From Mimachlamys varia (taxonomy: Eukaryota > Mollusca > Bivalvia > Pectinida > Pectinidae), in the NCBI GenBank assembly GCA_947623455.1, contig OX392529.1:52843186-52907185 (forward strand): DNA of 64,000 nucleotides. The letters run 5' to 3'. Below, piece by piece: positions 45,553 through 58,127 of the stretch. The notes under the pieces are model-generated. The model was not told where the DNA came from, did no database searches, and saw only the letters and a program-made list of their open reading frames with translations. Within the stretch, counting starts at the first letter, position 1. Every line of letters begins with the position of its first letter. Made by a program: the position numbers and the translations under genes.

Positions 45553-48228
45553 AATTTAAACACTGACTTGTGTACATGTATGCTTCCATTAATAGAATTA
45601 TGTGTCGTGCAAAATGTCCATTATTAGTAGCTTCCATTATAAATCAACCTTTCACCTTTTGTGAACTTTCTGTCATTCACTGGTACATTGAAATTTCTCA
45701 CCCAGTTTACCATGACCATAAAAGAAGTCTGAAATTATTCTTGATGAAAAAAAAAATGCATCTTTTTCAGGCATCATTCGACAATCTTCAAATCTAACCT
45801 CAATCATTATATTTCATCTTATTTTATCTTTATTTCATTTTTTTCGATTCCGTGACCAGAGAGAATTTGATTTATTTTGTTGAGTTGAGTCAAGATAAAC
45901 AGCTTCACCTTTCACCTGAAGTGATGTGACTTTCTGCTCCACCTAAACAGTGAGATTTTGATCTCCAACCCTAAGTATATAAGTATCGTATGTCATAGAG
46001 GTAAGTTCTTTGTGACTTGATCAAGTCAAACCGATACACAAACAGCTCTTAGTAATCCTTGTCATTATTACCTACCCAGCTCTCACCCATTCAGACAGGT
46101 GAAAGACATTCCGTCATTATAACAGCCGCCAATTTTCTACTTACTCCGATGGAATTTAGACCTCATTATGTGAAAGTTTTTCATTCAAGCCTGATTACGA
46201 TCTTGATAATTAATCACGAGTCTACATCACATGGAAGCTTGATCTGATAGGTATCTCAACTCCTTCATTTTCTTTTCAATTTCTTTTTCCAAATACACTT
46301 ATTCCAAGGTTAGCTAGCACACACGCCGACTTCGCAGCCTCTAATTTAAAAAAATTTAAAATGAGGCCACGATTCTATATCATTTACATAGAAAATACTG
46401 TACTCTTGGTCTAAAAGAACTGTTCAGAACTTCCACGCAGCAATTAATTTCGCTAGATGCTATCTATTTGGATAATCTACGAGATACATTTGAATTATTT
46501 GATGTGGTTGAATTTCGCTTATGAGGAGCTTTGAAACTCTTTAAAAATATTTCAAAGGGTAGCGTTGGTGTCTACCCAACGGGATTCCTCCGCTCAAAGT
46601 CATTACCACCAGATGGTAAAAGTCGTTTGTACATTTATTTTCTTTTCGCAAGACATCCTGAACAGATAAAATGATTGAATTAATTTATTTTTAAATTTGC
46701 AAATTGTCAATAGCCATATAGGTGACTTCCTTAAATACACCTTACCACTATCTGATTTTCAATGTACATTGTATAACTATTTAAAATAGCGTTATTGCTA
46801 ATTCTATACCAAATAAAACATTTGTCAATATTTAGAATAAACTGTTTTGAAAAAGATAAATAATATTTATTTACATTATGGGTTAAATATGTGGTGTGAT
46901 TCTTGTAGTCTAGCTGTGACCTAGGTGGTTTGGGTATGAATTTTTTTTGTCCATTTGAATTCGTTTTAATGAGTTTGAAACTTGAGTCGAGTAATAAAGT
47001 GTACTTAGTATGTATTAGCAGTACACAAGACACTTACAAGCCCAAATATTATGTAAAGATCCGTACTTTTCATGGGGTTTCTTTGCACTCCTGGACAAAA
47101 TGCGGTAAATCACTTTGACACCTTTAAATCTTTGTGAGTATAGATTAAACACCTTTTGTGCCATATAGATTGTAAATGTTATTTAAGTTTTACGAAAACC
47201 TCATCCTATTTACCGGCAGTCTACTTTCACCTATATACTATGTACAGAACCCTACAATGGTTCTGTACACACAGCTAATATAGTAAATTAACTCTATATC
47301 GACCAGGCCAATGAAAGTAAATTTGTTTAAGTGCTACCTTGCATTGTCGGAAACATGTCCCAACACTGGACATTGGACGGAGTGAAGTAATTCACTTTGC
47401 TTATTGTGTGGCTTTTAGGTGTTAAAATGATGATAAATGTGTCAAGTCATTATATATTATGTATGAGGGAACCATATTGATGCGATTGTGTTATTTAAGC
47501 AGATAACGCCAAAGCCTGGTATACTTGAACAAATTAATTTTAACAGTTTTCTTCTGATTTTTGTTAATTTTGCACAACATTGGTCTAAAGAAAAAAACAT
47601 GTTCATTTTGTTATCACATTAAATAAACACTTATCATTCAATATTTTCAGTAAATTTATTAAAATTCATGATTTTAAAATCTCAATTTTTACTCCATTAA
47701 GCTAACCCATCTTATTCTGGGTTATGGCAGGTGATTGTGTATATATGAGTGGTAAAGATGGTCAATATAAATTGTAGATGGTCAGTGTAGATTTTACATT
47801 ACTTATTCATAAGTATATGGTCAAGGTGTCTTGGGTCAACACTGTTATCTTGTATTGGCGTCCTTTGGACAAGTTTCCTTATCAAGCTTTATACCCGGTA
47901 TCAGGGCCAATATTGACAGGACTTAGCGGATTAAGACGGCCCCTATCAGGAGCTTGGGGAATATAATGAGTAATGTTATTATTCCAGGGTAGGAAAAATT
48001 CTATTTTCGACATTGCTATGCTGCTGACGAAGTGACAGGGCTACCCCAGTTATCGGTAAATGAACTCAAAGCTTAAGGCTCCAGGAGCGAAAATCTAGAT
48101 ATTTTTTCATTACTTAAACCATGTTAACTTGAAAATGTTTTTGTTGCATTCCTTTTCTCCATACCACAATACTGGGATCAAAATTATTGTATATGCACAC
48201 CGGTCAAGGTTTCTCAGTCATAAGAATT
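45553..48228. other. Non-coding stretch
   Basis: No repeat family or supported gene. Many short open segments with splice-like borders can be found on the minus strand, but they are too short to be meaningful individually. Confidence 0.35.
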
Positions 48229-48275
48229 AATATCGATAATTAGATAATATCGATAATATCGATAATTAGATAATA
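48229..48275. promoter_or_regulatory. Iterated TATCGATAAT/TAGATAA motif array
   Basis: TATCGATAATTAGATAA is followed by TATCGATAA and again TATCGATAATTAGATAA. The ATCGAT core resembles CUT/ONECUT or DREF sites, TAATTA a homeodomain site and AGATAA a GATA site. It could be a compact enhancer or just a short AT-rich tandem repeat with a 27-bp period. Recognition is by motif memory only. Confidence 0.35.
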
Positions 48276-49403
48276 AGCTATTTGATAAAGTTTTTAGCTT
48301 ATCAAAGTCTTTGTAAAGTAAAGATGTATCAGAAATTTCATTCTTAAAATTTTGGTAATTACTTAATCAAATTTAAGTTTCGAAAAATGCTTTGCTAAAT
48401 TTAGAAGAAGACTAAAACAAAATCTTTCAATTTATTTTTTTTTATCAGCTAACAAATTCTGTTTTAATTAAAGTGCAAGCATCAGCATAATCTATTTCTA
48501 TGCTCAACAGATTGACATTGGCTTTCACATAATGAAATTCCTCACCTTCTTCAAGATCGTACGCACTCTCTTGTGCCTCACTCTTTAAGGCTCAACTGAT
48601 AAAATAAATTGCGCATCATAAACGAATGCAACAACGAAATAGAAAAGGAAGAAATAATGATTTCCTTTCATCTGAAACATTTGATGTGTTGTGTGCAATT
48701 CTTAATTCAGATCTTTGAAATATCTTTCGCGAGATTAAAACATGGTATATCATCTGGCATATGTGCATGCATGATCTAGTAGTAATCTGGGACCTCTCGC
48801 ACATGTCAGCCATTGTCAACCCAGGAGCTTATCGCCACATTTCATCACCATACCTGTTCAAGGCACACAGGTAAATACACCCTCCGTGCGAAACATTAAC
48901 AACCCACAGGGCTAGGTCTGATGAGAGTTTGATAGGCTAGCAGTGTCAAAAAGGCTCCACAGTGATCGTTAGCTCTGACTGGCACTACGCTTTAAAGTCA
49001 AACTCTTGCCAAGAATATTTCAATCTTTGTTTGGGGTTGTAAAAGTTTGCCGTTAAACTTCGCATTACATACCTGTCGAGTCAGTGTTTCACAGTATAAA
49101 TACACAAGTACATATCCATCACATATAAAACTCTACCGACATGGTCTTGTGGAGTAGTAAAACTGTAGACAGCCGTATGTTTACAAATGACAAGTAGAAT
49201 GAAACATGGACATTGTTTTTTTATTGCTTTAGATGGTTTTGGCGAAGTTGCACTCACGGTTCCCGGTATCAGCCTAATGAAATTCACATATGATTTATTC
49301 AGTTAATTAACACTTGGAATATTGATTGCCACAATTTGAAATATTCGAAACATGTGATAATAATGTAATTTCATTGAAAAGCAATTTCTGATTCGACAGA
49401 TAC

Positions 49404-49493
49404 TGAACTCATTCACCCCTAAAACCAATATTGAACTCTTCCACTTCAAAATTTGGAATAGTTCATTATGAAAATTCAGGGGTGAGAGAGTTG
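49404..49493 (+). mobile_element. Foldback element, copy 9
   Basis: Forward-orientation copy: GAACTCATTCACCCCTAAAA, GAACTCTTCCACTTCAAAA, TTTGGAATAGTTCATTATGA, AAATTCAGGGGTGAGAGAGTT. The arms are still complementary over most of their length. Confidence 0.9.
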
Positions 49494-51462
49494 AAGAAAA
49501 TACACCATTCTCAAAGAATTAAATTTAATTTATTTTCATCCCATAGATTTGGGCTGCTACCATGCTGGGCTGTGTAACCCTGCATTGATATATCAACTTG
49601 GTCTGTCCCAAATTTATCCAATCAAACCCAACCCTTGTACCAGATTTATAGAATTTACAGATATAAACACCAATCTGTGGCATAGCTCAGTGAAATCTGG
49701 ATCAGTTTGAAATGGATCATTACCTCCTTCCCTGTGTTATGTAAGTGACATGTGCAACCGGCCTGGACCTGAATTGGCAATCCAGATTTATAAATAAATA
49801 AATCACTCCCTCTAATTTGAAAATAACTATATAACCTGACACTTGTATGTATAAATCTGAAAGAAATTATGGCAATTCCACAGGAAGGCTTGAATCATGG
49901 GGCGCCCTGAGTATAAACGACCTATTAGCAAGTTTTACGGAATGTTTTTAAAAACAATTTAAGGCTCTGCAGAAAACTGTGTTTAGGCTTAATTCAAGCT
50001 CATGTAATTTTTGGGAAAAAATAAACCTGACTTGAGAACACTATATCTTGCTAAGCGTATAGGTACATGTACTTCAAATGCTTGAAATGTTGTAAATGCA
50101 AAACCAGATCAAAGTTCAAACTTGGCACCATCCAAAATATCTAACAGGATGGTCCAACAATGGCGATTCCTGACCATCAATAATTGACCCAGTCCAGTTT
50201 AATTACATTAGAATTTATTTTAAATGCATATACTGTAAAAGCCAAAATTTGGTGCGTGAAATTTTTCACTAAGTCAGCCTTGATCCTGGATGTTCACAAT
50301 GTGAACATTTCCATGCTGTCGGTCATGCTGTTTTGTACTGTGTAGTATGAATACACTGTACATAGAGTTTAAGTAGTGTTAAATATATTTGCGAGTGGAT
50401 ATATACGTTGAGATTTAAAACAAGCGAAATAAGCAAAAATTTTCACACCATGAACAATTTCACTTTAACAGTAGCTACTGTATATAGCTAGATGAAAATT
50501 TGCATGAGCTAATCATACCTTATTTACAATGCTAACCGTTCGCTTCATTATAAGAGGTTGCACGGTCCTCAGTCTTATACATGTACATATATATACTACA
50601 CAATACATTGTAAAACTATCCTCTTTTACAACCAAACAATCTTACACTCAATTAGTTGCTCATTATGAGTGTGAACATTTTCCTTTACAGATTTCATACC
50701 CTACTATGAACTTAGTTTCATGCTTAATCGCTCAAAGAGAATTTCTAATGAGAACAGACTGCATGTCATTAATTAGTTATAATTTTTTTTCCTTTCAGGT
50801 AAAATTTCATCAATTTGTTCTTGCAGTTGTTTACTAAATCTCAGATTCTTTGAAGATCTCTTGAACAATCTGATTAATTTCGCCATTAGGGTATTTGTTT
50901 ACCAAAATGCCCTATCTTTGATGAATTTCAGTAATTACTTCCCCTGAGGGAACTCTTTAGGGGACCTTTCCATATTTGTTTACCCAGCCTTTGAAGGACT
51001 GTCCCTACTTTGAAGTCGATCTGGGTTCCAAGCCTACAAGTCACCCATCTATCCTCTATCCTATTAGCTATGCCAATCACTAGGGATTAAATATATACTT
51101 GGAAGGTGATGGATTCTAAAACAAATTTTAATGAGAGTGATTGACTCCCTGTGGTCATGTGACCCCTCCCAGCATGCACTGCCCAGCAGGTGAAGACTCC
51201 ATCAGCCTTGTTGCTATAACAACTCAACAGGACTGAATTATTATTAAAAAGAAATACATTACCTGTATAATATGCTTATACCTGGCATGGATAAGACCTA
51301 GAGGACACTGTGTCCGTAATAGGTCACCTCTTATGTTAGCAAGTATTAGGTTAATTATATCCACATTTGGTTAAAATGTCATTTAGAATTGTTCATTGTC
51401 TGACTTTTGTATTAGTGTAACCCTGGTAAATACTAGCTGCAATTTACTACTTGGTTAGAGAG
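49494..51462. other. Non-coding stretch
   Basis: No supported gene. The plus frame at 50529-50837 (102 codons, ATG) is hydrophobic and has no recognisable domain. Confidence 0.35.
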
Positions 51463-51540
51463 ATCTTCTCTTTAGCTCGATCGGTTGAGCGCAAGACTAA
51501 TAGCCAGAGGTTCCAGGTTCGACTCCAGGCGAAGGCATTG
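51463..51540 (+). mobile_element. tRNA-like element (decayed tRNA gene or SINE head)
   Basis: A box TAGCTCGATCGGTTGAGCGC, a CAAGACTAATA stretch like an isoleucine-type anticodon arm, and B box AGGTTCGACTCC. The D and T loops are recognisable, but the anticodon stem has no complementary 3' half and the T stem has a mismatch, so it is not a functional tRNA. No conserved SINE core follows. Best read as a pseudo-tRNA or SINE head. Confidence 0.6.
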
Positions 51541-51575
51541 AATAAATAATTGATCTCTGTAACATTAGTTTCCCC

Positions 51576-51588
51576 TGACCAATGGTCC
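51576..51588. promoter_or_regulatory. Near-perfect everted palindrome TGACCA-A-TGGTCC
   Basis: Twelve of 13 positions match TGACCANTGGTCA. It lies 36 bp after the tRNA-like element. Confidence 0.25.
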
Positions 51589-52750
51589 AAAGTCATTGTT
51601 TTTTTAGAAGTTTAAGGTATCCTTTATTCTCAAAAAGTTTTATACCAATGAAGGAACATCATGTTTAGTATTGCAGGAAATTTTCTTTATTAAATTTGAA
51701 ACCTCACTGTTTCAATTCTCATTTACAAAGTTTCAGCGAAAATTTATTTTTATTTCTATATTGTGGAGGTTCTTTCTGATAATTGACAGAATTTGGGATG
51801 AGATGGTCCTTCAAATGTTGTTACCTTATGATCTGGTGGGTGATGTTGTTTCTTTCAACTTAACAAAATAGAATCATTTGGTGAGTTAGTTCCCATCTAG
51901 GTAGGAGCATTTTATTCAAATATTAGACAATGTCTTCCTGTGGGATTCTTACAACATTATCATGTCACCATACCCACCCGCCCTTCCTATACACACGAAT
52001 ATGCAAATGAGTTATAGGACACCTCGACATCTGGGTGACACCCGGCCTATGTTTCAAGCATGCAATTAACCATGATGCACCTGCATAGAAGATGCTAGAA
52101 AATTATACGGTTCCTTTACAATGGAAAGTTATGGTGATTTCAAGCATTCGTAAGGGCGAGAGCTGTGCTTTCTCTGCATAAATTTTAATTTTGATGCCGT
52201 CAATATTAGATTTACCAAGACAATTTTTTGCTCTTCTGCACCTTAAGTGTGCGTGTCTGGCTTTGCCTTTTGTAATCAAATTCATTTCCATTTCTTCCTT
52301 TTTTTTAACGATTTAAGCTTGTGTCTCAAAGACATGGACACCAGACTATATAAAAGTGCATTTTTCTCATTAATTTTCAACAAAATGAGTGGAATTCTTA
52401 ACATTATTTGTCATAATAAATTTTTTTTATTTTCACAAAGGTCTCAAGACCAAGTTACTAAGGTAACTGTATTGTATTTTTTTTATCACCATGCATGCAG
52501 GCACCAACATTTAATTCCGAGGACAGCTTTAATAGTACCCGGTAATGTAATATTGTACATTCCGCAATGACACTGTATATTGATATTACTACTAGGGCTA
52601 TTGTCCTTCGTAAACCACAATCAGAAATAGGTCTACAATTTTTGTTTACAAAAATTCATAACAAAGGAAATGTACTCTGCTATGGAAAAGCTTACTCATG
52701 ATGCCTGCCTGGCCATTTAATCCCATCGGATAAACTAACCACACGTACCA

Positions 52751-52882
52751 ATGGCTGCCAGAAAGATGAAGACTTGTGACTTTGAGATCTTTATCCGGGA
52801 TGTGATGGACAGACCGTATTATGATGACATGGCAGGGAACAAAGACTTGGAGATAACCAGACCTGGCAGCAGACACCAATAA
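52751..52882 (+). CDS. Candidate small ORF or terminal exon, 43 aa, unknown
   Basis: ATG 52751, TAA 52880-52882. The peptide MAARKMKTCDFEIFIRDVMD then RPYYDDMAGNKDLEITRPGS ends RHQ. It is highly charged. About 74% of codons start with a purine and third positions are much more GC-rich than the surroundings. The minus strand also has an open frame in exact register (52646-52879) that can be framed as a 167-bp exon with good acceptor and donor (GTCTGCTGCCAG and ATGA|GTAAGC), but its first-position purine content is only about 51%, so the plus reading is preferred. If translated from an internal acceptor it would be a last exon. No family recognised. Confidence 0.3.
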   Translation: MAARKMKTCDFEIFIRDVMDRPYYDDMAGNKDLEITRPGSRHQ

Positions 52883-53854
52883 ACACTTCTATGTCAGCCA
52901 TGTTGTTTTTACCAGAGGGGGACCTCGTCTTCACTAACATCCAAACTCTGCAAGTCGCCATTTTATATTTTCTTTCTCAATGGTTTCCCATTCATTCCCC
53001 ATCTCGCTTGACTTAATCCTTTTCTCGGGCTGATTACAAGGTTTTATGTCAGATCACTGACTCCCATGGGGCCTATTTGTTTTACCAGGGGGGAGTTATA
53101 CCCTTGTGTACACACAATGGGGCCAGACTCCTACAACAGAAATGCTGCACTTGTTTTTCTTCCTCTGTGATCTCTCCTACCCTCAATTAACCTGTGTTTA
53201 TATGGGGTTTATGATGGCCATGCTATCCAGCAGCTAACTCATGGTATAGTTGATGAGAATGTAAGTGTATATGTACTGTACCAGTAAACATACCAACAAA
53301 TACATACAGGTCTAGTCATGATCACTTCACACATGAAAACACAATCCTTATTTATTTGACTGTTTGGCTTAGTTTGATGAAATAAGAAAATTTCTTTACA
53401 AAATGGGTTTGGTTTTTTTTTGTATTTGACGACTTTTTGGAATTTCAGAATTTTAGAACTCTGAAAATATTAATTGAATTGCTTTAGTATAAAAGAAATA
53501 TCATCTCCACCCAATCTAAGGTAAAACTGTGAGTGTATCAAATGAAGGAACTTGATGTAATATGGGGGATCACATTTCTAAACAGTTTATTTTTATTCTG
53601 ACTCCATCAGTCTGACTGTATCACACTGACCCAATCTGACTCTGGTACATCAGTAAATACTACTTAGCTTTTTCCCCTCAACCATGTTTTATAATTGTCT
53701 ACACTTGTATTATGGCACACAATCAGTCACAGAAATGTTTCATTCTCACCGAATGCTAGATATAGCATCATTTTTCTGTCTGCCCTCTTGATCCTTAACC
53801 TTAAAATACTAAGTGGGAACATACATATACTATATATACTCAATTCCACTCGCA
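52883..53854. other. Non-coding stretch
   Basis: No supported gene or repeat. G-rich patches (CCAGAGGGGGACC near 52910, CCAGGGGGGAG near 53085) were checked for CTCF-type cores and do not match well. Confidence 0.4.
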
Positions 53855-54309
53855 TTGTCTGTCTGTGTGTCTCCTTTAACATTGTTTGTCTGTGTGTCTC
53901 CTTTAATATTGTCTGTCTGTGTGTCTCCTCTAATTTGTCTGTCTGTGTGTCTCCTTTAATATGTCCGTCTGTGTGTCTCCTTTAATATGTCCGTCTGTGT
54001 GTCTACTTTATTATGTCTGTGTGTGTGTCTCCTTTAATATTGTCTGTGTGTGTGTCTCCTTTAATATTGTCTGTCTGTGTGTCTCCTTTATTATGTCTGT
54101 CAGTGTATCTCCTTTAATATGTCTGTCTCCTTTATTATTGTCTGTCTGTGTGTTTCCTTTACTATTGTCTGTCTGTGTGTTTCCGTTATTGTTGTCCGTC
54201 TGTGTGTCTTCTTTTAAATATTATTGTCTGTCTGTGTGTCTCCATTATTGTTGTCCGTCTGTGTGTCTTCTTTTAAATATTCTTGTCTGTCTGTGTGTCT
54301 CCTTCATTA
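53855..54309. repeat. TCTG-rich minisatellite, unit about 27 bp, 16-17 copies
   Basis: GTCTGTCTGTGTGTCTCCTT plus TAATATT recurs with small length changes. Later units switch to TTTCCTTTACTATT and CTTCTTTTAAATATT linkers. Plus-strand frames with VCLCVSF repeats (53695-53985, 53961-54422) are artefacts. Confidence 0.9.
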
Positions 54310-54493
54310 AAGATGACACAAGTACAGTTCCTCTGTACTTTAAATCAGGCTACCGTCTAATATTTGTATCTATTTTACCATCAAATAAGAGACTCGGTAT
54401 ACATAATATGGGAACTCTATGATAAATATTCTCCATGATTCGTTCTTAATAATTACATTGGCTTTATACGTATTCATCACATATCTTTTACAG

Positions 54494-54545
54494 CGTCACC
54501 CAATGCTCATCATCCCCATCATACGAACAGTTTCATAAACAACAG
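54494..54545 (+). other. Possible small exon with near-ideal splice borders
   Basis: An acceptor ATATCTTTTACAG (AG 54492-54493) and a donor CAACAG|GTGAGT (GT 54546-54547) flank 52 bp. Two of the three frames are open (VTQCSSSPSYEQFHKQQ or SPNAHHPHHTNSFINN). Both borders match the consensus better than any other pair noticed in the window. It could be a coding or untranslated exon of a plus-strand transcript, or coincidence. Confidence 0.25.
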
Positions 54546-54844
54546 GTGAGTCTGTTGGTCCAGACATGCTATCTTTAGTACACACCACTGATCATCAACA
54601 GATACACGCTTATGGTTATCTAGAAATAATTAATGAAATGAACCTCAATCAATTACACTATTGACCGTATATGGATGTTGCATGTTCATTTCGCATGCTG
54701 AATTATTTGAGATATCCGTGTTTACCGAGCTGAACATTCTGTATGATGAACAAGCCATGTTAGAATCCTTGATCACCGGTCTAGATAAGCTAGAAAGTCA
54801 AACAATGGATCAGGCAGAGGATGGCCAAGTATCGTCCATAATGT

Positions 54845-55100
54845 CTGTCTGTCAATTGGTGCTCGCTAAAATATCACCCGTAATATCTATCTGTCTGTCA
54901 TTTGGTGCTCGCTAAAATATCACCCGTAATATCTGTCTGTCAATAGGTGCTTGCTAAAATATCACCCGTAATATCTATCTGTCTGTCAATTGGTGCTCGC
55001 TAAAATATCACCCGTAATATCTATCTGTCTGTCATTTGGTGCTCGCTAAAATATCACCCTTAATATCTGTCTGTCAATGGGTGCTTGCTAAAATCACCTG
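54845..55100. repeat. Higher-order minisatellite: six units forming two 134-bp trimers
   Basis: Units of 46, 42, 46, 46, 42 and a partial begin CTGTCTGTCAATTGGTGCTC, CTGTCTGTCATTTGGTGCTC, CTGTCTGTCAATAGGTGCTT, then the same three types again, each followed by GCTAAAATATCACCCGTAAT. Variant order abc-abc and the unit lengths both repeat, so a 134-bp trimer was duplicated. The plus frame at 54661-54915 runs into it. Confidence 0.9.
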
Positions 55101-56526
55101 TCGGTTTATACATCTGTACCTTTACCTTTAATTACGATACAGTTATATATACCAGGACTTGCAAGAGTTGCCAATTAATCAAAATAGTGCCTCGTTAGTG
55201 TGTTACATCACTTGTTCAATCAAGCGTGGCCGTGTTCCTCAGGCAACACTTTGTCTTCCATTACCCAGCCTCCCTGATTCATTCGACAATGGAGCGTCAA
55301 GTGAGACGTCTAAGTCTGTCATCCCTTCAAAGTAGTGAATAATTTATAATTGTCAATGAAACCATAAATGCGAAACACTCATTAAAGCAAAGACTTCGAC
55401 GCTAGCTTTTTTCGACAATTGTGTATAAAAATATGAGTCACGTCGTCCACAGGCCTTGACGCCGCCGTGCTAGTTGAGGACCATAGATTTCGCTATGATG
55501 TCACTGTAACAATGTACAGAGCAGTAGTGTGGATATAACACGATCGTGAAAGCACGTCAACAAAGCGTGAGTGGATGTCAATACAATTCTGTGTCTGTTG
55601 GTGACATCTCTGATGTCCGACCGGGCAAAAGCAAACAGCCATCAATCCCAGCTGCAGTATCTGGTTCTAATTAGTGACCACTTATTTCGATTATTTGATA
55701 TAGTATGAACACGCACAAACACTTTTACTTTTTTCACTCTCTGTCCGCTTTTAAAAAAAAAAAAATCAACAGTCAAATTTTTTAAAGCAACCTGTTTCAG
55801 ATCAAAAGTTCCTGACACGAGTAGTGTGCATTAATTAAACCTTTAAATTGATCAAGCACGACGGTTGGCATGACAATTAGATATTACGATACTATTAACT
55901 TAATGATGTCAAGAACTAGAGTAAAATTTCATCCTCACATGTATATGAAAACCTTCTACTTTATATCTTCTTCAATAAATATAGACAAAACGGAGGACCA
56001 TGAATTTTAATTCTTTACTCAAACGGTTTTTTTTTTTGCCGAGTACCTTAATAAAAGATTTATGTACTCTACGACATTTTTTTTCTCTCCTGTAAATTCT
56101 TGTTCAATTAATCACGCGTTATTTATGTAACTTGACGTAACCACAGATCCAGAAAATCTGATTCTGTTATATGTCGAGGTTACCTGTCACAGATTTGTTT
56201 TGTTGATCCCCTAATGTCAGGTTTTTTGTCTATAGGGGAGATCTCTATACAAATGACTTCATTCTAGTAGGGACACCTTCTGTATGATCTGGCGGTAGGT
56301 AGGGTGTAGACTCCGGGGTCGTAAATCAAGAAAATGTTGGAATACAAGTCAGCGAAGTTCATGCTCTATTGACAGCCCGTATATAAATCATCAGCTACCC
56401 AGTAAAACACCGCAGACACCCCGTAGAATGCAGATCTGCAGATCTCCGGACACAAACAAGAGCACACTATCAATGTTTCCTTCATAAATACTAGTACATT
56501 TGTACTACAAAATGTATTATACAGGT
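55101..56526. other. Non-coding stretch
   Basis: No supported gene. Simple A-run (55751-55765) and T-run (56024-56038) tracts only. Confidence 0.4.
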
Positions 56527-56925
56527 ACCCTGTTCCAGACATCCTCCCCACAATATATACAGGTACACTGTCCGACACACCCTCTACAAAATATATACCC
56601 TGTCCCTGTCCGACACACCCTCTCCAAAATATATACCCTGTCCAGGACACCCTCCCAAAAAAATATACCCTGTCCCTAACCGAGACACCCTCTATAAAAT
56701 ATATACCATGTCCCTGCCTGAGACACCCTCCCCAAAATATATACCCTGTCCCTGTCCGACACACCCTCCCAAAAAATATACCCTGTCCCTAACCGACACA
56801 CCCTCTATAAAATATATACCCTGTCCCTAACCGACACACCCTCTATAAAATATATACCCTGTCCCTGTCCAACACACCCTCTCCAAAATATATACCCTGT
56901 CCGGGACACCCTCCCAAATATGTCC
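56527..56925. repeat. 38-bp minisatellite, about 11 units
   Basis: The unit is CCCTGTCCCTGTCCGACACA then CCCTCTCCAAAATATATA (38 bp), with shorter variants of about 32 bp (CCCTGTCCAGGACACCCTCC-type) and CTATAAAATATATA forms. Minus-strand frames of 132 and 86 codons (GYIFWRGCVGQGQG-type) derive from it. Confidence 0.9.
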
Positions 56926-57518
56926 AAAACATCGTTCCAGCTGAATTTCAAATTCAAAAGAACAAAACACGGACCAACAGTCTTTCGTCTACAGAAAAGT
57001 ATGATATCTCGGCAGTTTAAGAAATCTCTTATAAATATTTCAACTAAAACATAAACAAAGACCATAAAACATTATCGATGTTTAAGAGCATTTACCTGAG
57101 TATTAATTGTAATGATTTAATTGTTCCCGTTCATCTGATATCGACACTAGTCTTGGGGTCACAACTCGGTAGCCACCTGATTTTGACATATCCACCCCGG
57201 CCAATAAAAAAACGGCCTTTTTTTATACAACTTTTTTAAAGTTTATTTACCTGTCAATCTACAAGTAGACCATGCAGGTATGTGTTTATAATTAATTTAC
57301 CTGTAATTAGTGTCACAGCTAATGATGATTTACTATATAATTAACACCGTATCTATATCACCAGATTGGCTGGTAGAATTATCATTATTCATACCTATAT
57401 TTTGCTGTCCTGAATTACATAGGGTTTTTTCATGTTTCTTCATATCTTAGTTTAATTCCAACAAAAAGAATTAAATGATCTGTTTTTCATTTTACAAGAG
57501 AGAGTATATATATATATG

Positions 57519-57670
57519 TCACTAGCGGATCCAGGGGGGGGGGGTCTTGGGGGGCAGCACCCCTCCCCCCTTTTTTTTGAAGGAGAAAAATTTGTATAGC
57601 CCTTAAAATTTGAAGTTTTTACTGTCAGCTGGACCCCCTCCTTTCAAAAATCCTGCATCCGGGAATGTAT
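57519..57670. mobile_element. Decayed repeat with CACTAGCGGATCCAGGG end and 13-base G-run
   Basis: TCACTAGCGGATCCA is followed by a run of about 13 G, then TCTTGGGGGGCAGCACCCCT. The far side has CTGGACCCCCTCC, CAAAAATCCTGCATCCGGGA, an imperfect inverted counterpart of GGATCCAGG. The GGATCCGCTAGTG end type is, from memory, a recurrent feature of dispersed repeats in many invertebrate genomes. The G-run is also quadruplex-prone. Confidence 0.5.
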
Positions 57671-58127
57671 ATCAACCAATGAAAGTTTTTCAGAAAATCT
57701 TCTACAAATATTTTATAATGCCTTTTCTAAAATAATAAGAAGGTTACCAGAACAAATATTTAGCCAGGAATTTTTTTGGTTTCAGTTTTTTTCCTAAAAA
57801 AAATTACAACATACCTACTAATGAATTTTAAAAAAAAATCAATACTAAAAAAATTACAAGAGAAATCCATATCAATTTTGTCTTTTGTACAGATCAAAAA
57901 CTTGTTTAATTGGATTTGCTGAGACTTGATCAATACAGTACTAAATGTGATCAATATCAAATATAAGCTCTTTGAAGTATCGTGCACTAAGTTGGTGTGT
58001 ATGCCCTACGCACATGCACTCAATGATTTTGATGACAACATGTTATGTAAGGAGAGCTAGCTGATACAGGTAATATATATACTTACCTGGTCTAAACTTC
58101 AGTACAGCATCTGGACCTACCTATCCC

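Noticed and set aside
43979..52862. A phase-consistent chain of about eleven short minus-strand exons (for example 52696-52862, 51263-51327, 50984-51033, 49724-49768, 49137-49162, 48854-48917, 47338-47411, 47038-47090, 46576-46657, 45916-45942, 45033-45088, 43979-44147) with usable splice sites.
   Set aside because: Most pieces are 26-82 bp, intron positions were free to choose, and first-codon-position purine content averages only about 54%, close to background. With that much freedom such a chain can be threaded by chance, and the joined product matches no family I know. RNA-seq would settle it.
53695..54422. Plus-strand ORFs with VCLCVSF repeats.
   Set aside because: Artefact of the TCTG-rich minisatellite.
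56366..57065. Minus-strand ORFs of 132 and 86 codons with GYIFWRGCVGQGQG repeats.
   Set aside because: Produced by the 38-bp minisatellite. The unit length is not a multiple of 3 and the frame shifts between variants.
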